This document shows, piece by piece, positions 1-5,627 of a DNA stretch of 5,818 nt; the first letter of the stretch is position 1; each line of letters starts with the position of its first letter. The position numbers were made by a program, and so were the translations under genes. The DNA is taken from NCBI GenBank assembly GCA_903929845.1, contig CAIYWF010000084.1:1-5818 (forward strand), in the 5' to 3' direction. The DNA is from an uncultured Chlorobiaceae bacterium. Lineage in GTDB: Bacteria > Bacteroidota > Chlorobiia > Chlorobiales > Chlorobiaceae. A model generated the notes under the pieces. The model had not been told where the DNA came from. It was given only the letters and a program-made list of their open reading frames with translations, and did not search any database.

Positions 1-177
1 CTCTATATCAGTCATAATCGTCGCCGGATTCCTGTTGACCAGCACCACACGGTAACCATCCTCCTTGAGAGCACGGCACGCCTGGGTACCGGAATAATCA
101 AATTCACAGGCCTGACCGATCACGATCGGACCGGCGCCAATCACTAAAATCGACTTTATATCTTCCCGCTTTGGCAC
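1..177 (-). CDS. carB: Carbamoyl-phosphate synthase large subunit, N-terminal fragment
   Basis: CarB makes carbamoyl phosphate from bicarbonate, two ATP and ammonia passed on by CarA, feeding pyrimidine and arginine synthesis in the cytoplasm. Only the first 59 codons are present; the gene leaves the window at its left edge. The translation starts VPKREDIKSILVIGAGPIVI and continues with GQACEFDYSGTQACRALKEDGY, the Rossmann-like pre-ATP-grasp opening typical of CarB. The start is a GTG at 175-177: it is the only usable start, because an in-frame TAA lies five codons upstream (190-192) and it gives the usual VPKR/MPKR beginning. I see no Shine-Dalgarno sequence before it. One oddity is the usually invariant NSNPATIMTDP stretch, which reads NRNPATIMTDIE (about residues 48-59). 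The 87-bp gap and hairpin before it suggest a transcript separate from purD. Whether the full gene is intact cannot be seen. Confidence 0.95.
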   Translation of the reverse strand, partial: MPKREDIKSILVIGAGPIVIGQACEFDYSGTQACRALKEDGYRVVLVNRNPATIMTDIE

Positions 178-236
178 GTTTTTTCGGGTTTAATACTTGG
201 TAAGCTTTAAGAAAGGTAATGTACAAAATAATTCAC

Positions 237-270
237 GAGTTTTGCTCCCCCAAGCGGAGGCAAACTACTC
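237..270 (-). terminator. Bulged 12-bp hairpin over the end of the JAMM gene (possible terminator)
   Basis: On the minus strand the arms GAGT-TTTG-CTCC (positions 267-270, 261-264, 256-259) pair perfectly with GGAG-CAAA-ACTC (245-248, 241-244, 237-240). There is a 2-nt bulge (265-266), a 1-nt bulge (260) and a 7-nt loop (249-255). The stop codon TAG of the JAMM gene (265-267) lies inside the stem. No direct U-run follows; the nearest T-rich stretch begins several bases downstream. It could therefore be an imperfect intrinsic terminator, a 3' stability element, or a pause before carB. The structure is read directly from the sequence; its role is inference. Confidence 0.45.
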
Positions 271-696
271 GACAACACGGATCGGCTCCTGATGAAACCC
301 TCCCGACTCCCTTCTCAGCCATGCGGTCACCTCTTTTGGTTGCCCATTCATCAATGCAATGATCAGCAACGTATGACCCGAGTGGGCAAAATCCACATCA
401 TGAAGTGAAGGAATCGCTGGAGAATTGATGTGGGAATGATAAGAGCCAATAATATCATAACCATATCGCGCCGCTTCCCGCTCTACCTCAAGATACTCCT
501 GATGGGTAATCTCAAAACCCTGCTCTTTGCCAAAATAGAGGCTGTTCCTGCAGGGCGCCACCTCATAGACGATGTTTTCTATATTTCCTCTATGATCATT
601 TTCCTGTATTCCGACAAGCAGCCCGCAGCATTCGTAAGGCAACTCCCTAAAAGCCTGCTCCTGAATAATTTCAAATTTACGCCGGAATAGTTTCAT
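265..696 (-). CDS. JAMM/MPN-domain zinc metalloprotease (Mov34/MPN/PAD-1 family)
   Basis: A single-domain, 143-residue JAMM protein. JAMM enzymes are zinc peptidases that cleave isopeptide or peptide bonds next to the C-terminal glycines of ubiquitin-like proteins. Bacterial stand-alone forms are known to trim sulfur-carrier proteins (for example Mec with CysO). The full metal signature is visible: Glu22 in PYECCGLLVG, then H87-S-H89, seven residues, S97-x-x-D100, which matches HxHx7SxxD exactly. It should therefore be catalytically competent. It is probably cytoplasmic: no signal peptide or membrane segment is seen. The ATG (694-696) overlaps the purD stop as ATGA, and AAGGGA at 705-710 inside purD lies 8 nt upstream, the best ribosome site in the window. 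This points to translational coupling with purD. No ThiS/MoaD-like carrier or E1-like gene is present nearby, so the substrate is unknown. Confidence 0.9.
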   Translation of the reverse strand: MKLFRRKFEIIQEQAFRELPYECCGLLVGIQENDHRGNIENIVYEVAPCRNSLYFGKEQGFEITHQEYLEVEREAARYGYDIIGSYHSHINSPAIPSLHDVDFAHSGHTLLIIALMNGQPKEVTAWLRRESGGFHQEPIRVVE

Positions 697-1979
697 AGTA
701 CAAGTCCCTTGGCCCCAATGTCTGTACGATGATATGCGCCGTCAAAACTGATCTTTTCAACGATACCGTAAGCACGGTCAATGCTCTCACTGAGGGTCTC
801 GCCAAGTGCTGTTACCGAAAAAACCCTTCCGCCCGCAGTGACAAGCTGCCCGCCTTCGCAGGCCGTACCAGCATGAAACACCAGGCAATCCTCCATTTCA
901 GCAAGATCGTCGGAAAGGGTAATCCTCTTGCCGGGTTCATAATGATCGGGATAGCCGCCGGAAGCGATTACAACCGTCGCAGCCGATTTCCGGTGCATCT
1001 CGAACGGAACTTCATCAAGCGTTCCGTCAACACTGGCCTGAAGAGCTGTCATAAAGTCACTTTTTAACAAGGGAAGCACCACCTGGGTTTCAGGATCGCC
1101 AAGACGTGCGTTGTACTCAACAACAAAAGGCTCTCCCCCGTCAATCATCAGTCCAACATATAAAAAACCGGTGTAAGGATAACCTTCTTCAGCCATACCC
1201 TTGAGGGTCGGCCTGATAATTCGCTCCTCAACCCTCTGCATCACCTCAGAAGTCACTATCGGGGCTGGAGCATAAGCTCCCATGCCACCGGTATTTTTTC
1301 CGGTATCTCCGTCGCCAATACGTTTGTGATCCTGGGCTGGTAAAAAAAGGCGATAGCGGACACCGTCGGTCAAGGCGAAGACACTCGCTTCCTGACCCTG
1401 AAGAAACTCCTCAATAACCACCTCATTTCCGGCATCGCCAAAAATACGATCTTCAAACAACTCCCTGATTGCCATCAGGGCATCCTCTTTCCCGGAAGCA
1501 ATAAAAACTCCTTTTCCCGCACAAAGACCGCTTGCCTTGATCACCAATGGGTAGATGGTCTCAGGGGAGCCGATAAAGCTCTTGGCCGTATGAGCATCAC
1601 GAAAAACATGGTAGCCAGCCGTAGGAATACCATGACGCTGCATAAACTCTTTTGAAAACACCTTGCTTGACTCAAGACGGGCTGCCGCCTGTACAGGACC
1701 AACAACAGGCTTCTGCGCGTCACGGAAAAGATCCACAATACCCAGTTCAAGCGGGGACTCAGAACCGACAACAGTCAGATCAATACCATTATCAACAGCA
1801 AACCGGAGCAGATCATCCAGAGCTGTTGCTTTCAAGGGCACATTACGAACCTTTCCCCCCATCAGGGCTGTTCCGCCGTTCCCTGGCGCTACAAAAACAC
1901 CCTGCACACGTTCACTTTGTGCCACCGCCCAGCAAAGAGCATGTTCACGGGCACCACTTCCTATAATCAAAACATTCAT
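693..1979 (-). CDS. purD: Phosphoribosylamine-glycine ligase (GARS)
   Basis: PurD joins glycine to 5-phosphoribosylamine using ATP, the second step of de novo purine synthesis, in the cytoplasm. Numbering is from the ATG at 1977-1979 (428 residues, the usual family length). The N-terminal domain opens MNVLIIGSGAREHAL. The ATP-grasp glycine-rich loop is KASGLCAGKGV (about 148-158). QDHKRIGDGDTGKNTGGMG follows (about 216-234), then the metal-binding EYNARLGDPETQ (about 288-299). The C-terminal GARS domain ends with GGRVFSVTALG and YHRTDIGAKGL (about 383-426). An in-frame ATG at 2028-2030 would add 17 polar residues (445 total). I prefer the inner start because PurD proteins normally begin just before the Rossmann-like GSGAREH motif, but neither ATG has a normally spaced Shine-Dalgarno. 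The glycine-rich loop has Ser and Cys where KADGLAAGKG is usual. The gene stop overlaps the JAMM start by 4 nt. Confidence 0.97.
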   Translation of the reverse strand: MNVLIIGSGAREHALCWAVAQSERVQGVFVAPGNGGTALMGGKVRNVPLKATALDDLLRFAVDNGIDLTVVGSESPLELGIVDLFRDAQKPVVGPVQAAARLESSKVFSKEFMQRHGIPTAGYHVFRDAHTAKSFIGSPETIYPLVIKASGLCAGKGVFIASGKEDALMAIRELFEDRIFGDAGNEVVIEEFLQGQEASVFALTDGVRYRLFLPAQDHKRIGDGDTGKNTGGMGAYAPAPIVTSEVMQRVEERIIRPTLKGMAEEGYPYTGFLYVGLMIDGGEPFVVEYNARLGDPETQVVLPLLKSDFMTALQASVDGTLDEVPFEMHRKSAATVVIASGGYPDHYEPGKRITLSDDLAEMEDCLVFHAGTACEGGQLVTAGGRVFSVTALGETLSESIDRAYGIVEKISFDGAYHRTDIGAKGLVL

Positions 1980-2030
1980 AGCGTTCACTGTGGACACTGG
2001 CTGTATTTCATCATCTGGTTTATCTGACAT

Positions 2031-2066
2031 GGTTTGTTAAATTGCACTTGTCCTTTTTAACAAACC
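2031..2066 (-). promoter_or_regulatory. 11-bp inverted repeat before purD with AAGGA in the loop
   Basis: On the plus strand 2031-2041 reads ggtttgttaaa and 2056-2066 reads tttaacaaacc, a perfect 11-bp inverted repeat around a 14-nt spacer. In purD-strand RNA the loop is AAGGACAAGTGCAA, so a Shine-Dalgarno-like AAGGA is displayed at its 5' side, and the 3' arm ends directly against the upstream candidate ATG (2028-2030). It could act as an RNA structure controlling purD translation, or as a DNA operator for a dimeric repressor in this divergent gap. It does not resemble the E. coli PurR box. The repeat is certain; the role is inference. Confidence 0.5.
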
Positions 2067-2073
2067 GCATCGC

Positions 2074-2103
2074 TATATAAGTCACTCAACATACAATAAA
2101 CAA
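2074..2103 (-). promoter_or_regulatory. Candidate sigma70-type promoter for purD
   Basis: On the minus strand TTGTTT (2098-2103) and TATATA (2074-2079) are separated by 18 bp and would place the transcript start near 2067, exactly at the first base of the inverted repeat at 2031-2066. Both boxes are imperfect matches to TTGACA/TATAAT and the region is AT-rich, so this is weak evidence. On the opposite strand I could not settle on a promoter for the DUF374 gene. Confidence 0.28.
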
Positions 2104-2161
2104 TAAAAAAAATAATTCGTGCAGACTCACGATCCTCGATTCTCAATTATTCTTGAGTACT

Positions 2162-2773
2162 ATGCCACTCTCCCCGATAATTTCCCGTTATATCCTTCCC
2201 GTGGCGCTGAAGCTTCTCTATGCAAGCCTCAGAATATCGATAACCCCCGAACCATTGCAGTTTTCAGAGAAAGGAGCCCTCATTGCATTCTGGCATGGAA
2301 AAATGATCGCTGGCTGGCTTCTTGCCAAAACCCTCTGTTCCTCAAAGAAAATTACTGCCGTGGTCAGTCTTTCTGAAGATGGCCGAACTCTTGCCGACAC
2401 CCTTGAGCGACTTGGTTTTTCACTGATCCGCGGCTCAAGCTCAAAGGGAGGCGATGATGTCAAACAAACCATGCAGGAAGCCCTTCAGAAAGGGGATATT
2501 GTCGTCCTTACACCAGACGGACCGCGAGGGCCGGTCAACCAGTTTAAATACGGCACCTTGCGGCTCGCGTCAGAGAACCACTACCCGATTTTTTTTGCCG
2601 AGATAAGCTATGCCAAAAAATGGAGGCTAAAAAGTTGGGACAGGTTTGAAATTCCCAAACCATTCAGCAAAACATCAGTCAAGTTCCATCTTCTTGATCT
2701 TCCTGTATTCAACAGCGATAAAGAGCTGCAATGCTATACAAAAAAACTTTCAGACCGTCTCAGTCATGCATAA
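2162..2773 (+). CDS. DUF374 lysophospholipid acyltransferase-like protein (LpxJ-like)
   Basis: About 203 residues of the DUF374 family, related to lysophospholipid acyltransferases. Known members of this family in epsilon-proteobacteria (LpxJ) add a secondary acyl chain to lipid A precursors at the inner membrane. Visible motifs, numbered from ATG 2162: an N-terminal hydrophobic stretch (about 6-26), FWHGK (43-47), SLSEDGR (69-75), RGSSSKGG (90-97), TPDGPRGP (117-124), and WDRFEIPKPF (159-168), all typical of DUF374. The canonical HX4D acyltransferase motif is not present: the residue five after His45 is Ala. The start could also be the TTG at 2153 (three more residues). I prefer ATG because a small 5-bp hairpin (2142-2146 with 2153-2157) covers the TTG. 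The gene overlaps lpxK by 8 nt, which supports a lipid A role. The exact acyl donor, acceptor and position are unknown. Confidence 0.87.
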   Translation: MPLSPIISRYILPVALKLLYASLRISITPEPLQFSEKGALIAFWHGKMIAGWLLAKTLCSSKKITAVVSLSEDGRTLADTLERLGFSLIRGSSSKGGDDVKQTMQEALQKGDIVVLTPDGPRGPVNQFKYGTLRLASENHYPIFFAEISYAKKWRLKSWDRFEIPKPFSKTSVKFHLLDLPVFNSDKELQCYTKKLSDRLSHA

Positions 2774-3830
2774 CCCGTTCTCCATTCTCCTCAGGCCAGT
2801 CGCGCTGCTCTATCGTTCCGTAGTGCAGTTTCGCAACACACTTTTTGACCGGAAGATTTTCAAATCATGGGAATCTCCTATTCCTGTTGTCTCAATTGGA
2901 AATCTTTCAGCTGGCGGCACGGGGAAAACTCCTCTCGTTGACTGGATTGTCAAGTACTATCTCTCGATCGGCTGCAAACCTGCGATTGTGTCGCGCGGTT
3001 ACCTGAGGGAGTCAAAAGGCGTACAGCTTGTATCCGACGGTCAAAGGATTCTGCTCAGCAGCAAAGAGGCTGGCGACGAAACTGCGATGCTTGCCTGGAA
3101 CAACCCTGATGCCATTGTCATTGTCGCAAAAAAAAGAGAGGATGCTGTAACTTATATTGTCAAACACTTTGCCCAAAGAACCCCCTCAGTAATCATCCTT
3201 GACGACGCATTCCAGCATCGCCAGATTGACCGTGCGCTCAATGTCGCCATCATCAATGCTGAAGAACCATTTCTCAAGGCAAAAATGCTGCCCGAAGGCC
3301 GCTTGAGAGAACCGCTGAAAAATCTCTCAAGAGCCGATCTGATCGTGCTGAACAAGATCACTGATCATGAAAAAGCTCACGCGATCATGAAAGAACTTGA
3401 AAATAACGGTAGACCAATTGTCAACGCCCGCCTTAAAATCGGAGAGCTGATCTGTTTTTCAGGCGAAACCAGCACTTCAGATGAACCATATTTTTCAAAA
3501 AAACTCAATGTCTTTGCCTTTGCAGGTATAGCCAATCCGGAAAGCTTTGTGGAAAGCCTCACAAAAGAGGGAATAAACGTTGCCGCGCACCGCTTTTTTC
3601 ACGACCATGAGCCTTATAGTGTAAAAAAGCTGAGAGCTATACGCCGTAAAGCTGAAGAAAAAGGACTAAGCCTCATTACAACGGAAAAGGACTACTTCCG
3701 AATGCTCGGGCATCCCGAATTTATACGCATTCTTGCCACCATGCCCTGTTACTACCTGAAAATTGAAACTGACATCTTTGAAGGCAAGGAAATCATGCAA
3801 TCCATGCTGAAAGCCGTTATTGGAAAATAA
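2766..3830 (+). CDS. lpxK: Tetraacyldisaccharide 4'-kinase
   Basis: LpxK phosphorylates the 4' position of the tetraacyl-disaccharide-1-phosphate to make lipid IVA, on the cytoplasmic face of the inner membrane. The 354 residues include a hydrophobic, membrane-associating N-terminal helix (about 5-22), the P-loop NLSAGGTGKTP (47-56, catalytic-loop Lys54/Thr55), SRGY (76-79), GDE (103-105), a Walker B region VIILDDAFQHR (142-152) with Asp146/Asp147, LPEGRLREPL (175-184), FAGIANPESF (252-261), FFHDHEPY (277-284) and TTEKDYFR (305-312). All are family hallmarks, so the enzyme looks active. ATG 2766 is chosen because the family starts shortly before the N-terminal helix; the longer frame from 2646 would add 40 unrelated residues inside the upstream gene. 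No clear Shine-Dalgarno is seen; the 8-nt overlap with the DUF374 gene suggests coupled translation. Confidence 0.97.
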   Translation: MHNPFSILLRPVALLYRSVVQFRNTLFDRKIFKSWESPIPVVSIGNLSAGGTGKTPLVDWIVKYYLSIGCKPAIVSRGYLRESKGVQLVSDGQRILLSSKEAGDETAMLAWNNPDAIVIVAKKREDAVTYIVKHFAQRTPSVIILDDAFQHRQIDRALNVAIINAEEPFLKAKMLPEGRLREPLKNLSRADLIVLNKITDHEKAHAIMKELENNGRPIVNARLKIGELICFSGETSTSDEPYFSKKLNVFAFAGIANPESFVESLTKEGINVAAHRFFHDHEPYSVKKLRAIRRKAEEKGLSLITTEKDYFRMLGHPEFIRILATMPCYYLKIETDIFEGKEIMQSMLKAVIGK

Positions 3831-3887
3831 CCAGCGCATACCTGACAGGGAACCATGATTCTCAGGGCAACCCCCAATGGGTTCTTC

Positions 3888-4430
3888 TTACTCCTTCACT
3901 ATGTTGGAGATTGCCTTGAACCGCTCTCCCTCAGCCACACGCAAAAGCTCAAAAAGAGCCATTTCTGTACTGGTCAAAGAAGCACCTGCTTTTTCAATAC
4001 AACGAATCCCGAGCAGCTTGTTTTCTTCAGTTCTCGATGAAACACAATCCGTCACAAGATGAACATTATAACCAAAATCGAGAAGCTCTACAGCGGTCTG
4101 ATACACACAGACATGGGTTTCCATGCCTGCAACAAGAATATCATTACGGTTGAAGGAGCGAAGCTGCCTCATGAACTCAGGGGTTCCACAGCAACTGAAT
4201 GAAATTTTTTCAACAGGAAGAGTGCCGGGCATCAGCTCCCCAAGAGAATCAACAGTGCGACCAAGGCCTTTCGGGTACTGTTCGGTCAAAAGAATCGGCA
4301 CATCAAGAATCTTACACGCTCTGAGTAACTTTTTTATATTTCTTTCCAAAACCTCCGGCTGAAAAACTGACTGGGCAAGCCTGCCCTGCACATCAATAAT
4401 CAAGAGAAGTGTTTCTTTGGGAGTAATCAT
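3888..4430 (-). CDS. Isochorismatase-family cysteine hydrolase (YcaC/ISOC2-like), substrate unknown
   Basis: A 180-residue single-domain protein with the isochorismatase fold. The catalytic triad is visible: Asp13 in LLIIDVQGRL, Lys75 in PVEKISFSC, and Cys108 in GMETHVCVYQT with the preceding non-prolyl region. TEQYPKGLGRTV (49-60) and VTDCVSSRTEENK (126-138) are typical of the YcaC/ISOCHORISMATASE-domain-2 branch rather than of EntB-type isochorismatases or nicotinamidases. No enterobactin-like or nicotinamide gene is nearby, so the hydrolysed substrate (an amide or ester) cannot be named. It is cytoplasmic, with no signal peptide. It is convergent with lpxK, 57 bp apart, and lies 165 bp downstream of the permease on the same strand. 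No Shine-Dalgarno is evident before ATG 4428-4430. A TATAAC at 4478-4483 (minus strand) might be a -10 box, but no good -35 accompanies it, so a separate promoter is only a possibility. Confidence 0.92.
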   Translation of the reverse strand: MITPKETLLLIIDVQGRLAQSVFQPEVLERNIKKLLRACKILDVPILLTEQYPKGLGRTVDSLGELMPGTLPVEKISFSCCGTPEFMRQLRSFNRNDILVAGMETHVCVYQTAVELLDFGYNVHLVTDCVSSRTEENKLLGIRCIEKAGASLTSTEMALFELLRVAEGERFKAISNIVKE

Positions 4431-4595
4431 AGCAGGAGCTTATTCAATGAAAAAAATCAGACCAGAAATACTTCGTTGTTATACAGAAGGGAAAAAAAGA
4501 CAGTAACGCAAGTGCAAAAATAACTTTGATTCTTACCAGGAATGACGCAGGAAACCATTGACAGCAAGATAAAACTTCTCGGCGAGTTGCTCAGC

Positions 4596-5477
4596 CTACT
4601 CTGATCTGTGTTTTTTTTCAAAGGGAATACCTGCATCACGGGGAGCTGACGCCCTGCCGACAAACCCGGCAAGCACAACGAGTGTTATAAGGTAAGGCAT
4701 TGACTGCACCAACTGCGAAGGAATCCAGCCTGTCTGGAACCAGATTTCCATCGATTCAGTAGTGGCAAACAACAAACTTGCAAGGGCAGCGCCAGCCGGA
4801 GTCCATTTGCCGATAATCATGGCGGCAAGGGCTATATATCCCCGGCCAGCCGACATATTATCGGTAAAGGTGTGTTGCTGAAAAACAAGAAATGCTCCGG
4901 CAAGAGCTGCAAGTGCGCCGGAGACAAGCACGCCGGAATAGCGCATGCGATCAACATTGATTCCTGCACTATCAGCAGTTGCAGCACTTTCCCCGGTTGC
5001 ACGAAGCCTCAGTCCATAAGGTGTCCTGAAAAGAATCAGTTGACCAGCAACAACTGAAACAACCGCCGCTAGAAAAAGCGGATCCATAAACAGAGAGGGA
5101 ACCTCAATACCAGCAATCCGCTCTGAATTCATCGAACTTCCGAAGAGAAGAGTAAGCCCAAAACGAGTTGCGCCCATAACAAGAATATTGATGGCAATAC
5201 CAGCGACAATCTGGTCAGCCTTCAGAGTAACCGTCATAAAGGCAAAAAGTAACGCCACACCCAGGCCACAGAGAAGAGCCAGAAAAATTCCCATCAGAGC
5301 TGAGCCTGTCCGGTACTGGCCAAAAGCTGCACCGAATGCGCCGACAAGCATCATGCCTTCAAGAGCAAGATTGACCACTCCACCACGTTCAGAGAATGTT
5401 GCACCGACAGAGGTTAGAATGTATGGCACAGCAAGACGCGCAATTTGCAGAAGAATAACAAGCGGTTCAATCCCCAT
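4596..5477 (-). CDS. ABC transporter permease, NupQ/YufQ-type nucleoside or simple-sugar uptake
   Basis: A 293-residue, strongly hydrophobic inner-membrane permease of the branched-chain/ribose-type family (PF02653 type), with roughly eight membrane segments judged by eye. The sequence matches the NupQ/YufQ/BmpC branch that imports nucleosides with a partner permease, an ATPase and a BMP-family lipoprotein: SERGGVVNLALEGMMLVGAF (29-48), KADQIVAGIAIN (86-97), LRATGESAATADSAGINVDR (158-177), the ENM/DNMSAGRGYIALAAMIIGKW region (207-225), IPSQLVQSMPYL (252-263) and VGRASAPRDAGIPF (273-286). The partners are not adjacent: the flanking genes are an isochorismatase and, divergently, ppdK. The ATG at 5475-5477 is the only start; an AAGGA lies 18 nt upstream (5496-5500), too far for a normal ribosome site. 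The stop is TAG (4596-4598), and the same frame stays open for 20 more codons to TAA at 4533-4535. Substrate is inferred from family only. Confidence 0.92.
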   Translation of the reverse strand: MGIEPLVILLQIARLAVPYILTSVGATFSERGGVVNLALEGMMLVGAFGAAFGQYRTGSALMGIFLALLCGLGVALLFAFMTVTLKADQIVAGIAINILVMGATRFGLTLLFGSSMNSERIAGIEVPSLFMDPLFLAAVVSVVAGQLILFRTPYGLRLRATGESAATADSAGINVDRMRYSGVLVSGALAALAGAFLVFQQHTFTDNMSAGRGYIALAAMIIGKWTPAGAALASLLFATTESMEIWFQTGWIPSQLVQSMPYLITLVVLAGFVGRASAPRDAGIPFEKKHRSE

Positions 5478-5627
5478 AATAAATAAGAATGAATATCCTT
5501 TCCGGTAGTTTTTCCATACGTTTTTTACTAAATTTCGGCTCTGTTAAAAAATAGTCAACTTCACCTGTTTTATCACCATCGACTCAAGTTTTTTTGGGTG
5601 AAACAAACATAATTACTCCTGAAAATC
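5478..5627. promoter_or_regulatory. Divergent intergenic region between the permease and ppdK
   Basis: This AT-rich, 150-bp gap must hold the promoters of both genes. On the minus strand TTGACT (5553-5558) is a fair -35 for the permease, but no good -10 follows at 17 bp. Towards ppdK, CATAAT (5608-5613) resembles a -10 box yet would leave a leader of only a few bases. TTCACC (5560-5565), TCACC (5573-5577) and the inverted GGTGA (5597-5601) may form a site for a regulator. None of these is strong enough to call on its own. Confidence 0.3.

Noticed and set aside
430..1067. Plus-strand open frames at 430-690 and 729-1067
   Set aside because: They lie antisense to the JAMM gene and purD, both of which show full family motifs; the plus-strand translations look like nothing recognisable.
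1541..2040. Open frames at 1541-1771 (minus) and 1652-1966, 1663-2040 (plus)
   Set aside because: Out-of-frame or antisense shadows of purD, with composition typical of shadow frames (Arg/Ser/Pro rich).
2119..2472. Open frames at 2119-2376 (plus) and 2218-2472 (minus)
   Set aside because: They overlap the DUF374 gene in other frames; the DUF374 motifs fix the real frame.
2646..2765. Upstream start for lpxK at 2646
   Set aside because: It would add 40 residues translated out of frame from inside the DUF374 gene; LpxK proteins start near ATG 2766.
3152..3562. Minus-strand open frames inside lpxK
   Set aside because: Antisense shadows of a gene with complete LpxK motifs.
3869..3883. Small hairpin aaccc-ccaat-gggtt between lpxK and the isochorismatase gene
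   Set aside because: Only 5 bp and no real U-run on either strand; too weak to call a terminator, although a convergent terminator would be expected here.
3855..4362. Plus-strand open frames opposite the isochorismatase
   Set aside because: Antisense to a gene with an intact Asp/Lys/Cys triad.
4508..4516. 9-mer caagtgcaa also found (inverted) in the purD leader loop at 2042-2050
   Set aside because: A shared 9-mer is short and unsupported by any flanking similarity; chance is adequate.
4581..4596. Hairpin just after the permease stop (GGC-GAG pairing with a bulge, triloop)
   Set aside because: A short, bulged stem with only a distant TTTT; not convincing as a terminator.
4457..4678. Minus-strand 73-codon frame overlapping the permease end
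   Set aside because: It overlaps the permease C-terminus out of frame; no recognisable domain and no ribosome site.
5188..5508. Plus-strand 106-codon frame opposite the permease
   Set aside because: Antisense shadow, Arg/Pro rich, no family resemblance.
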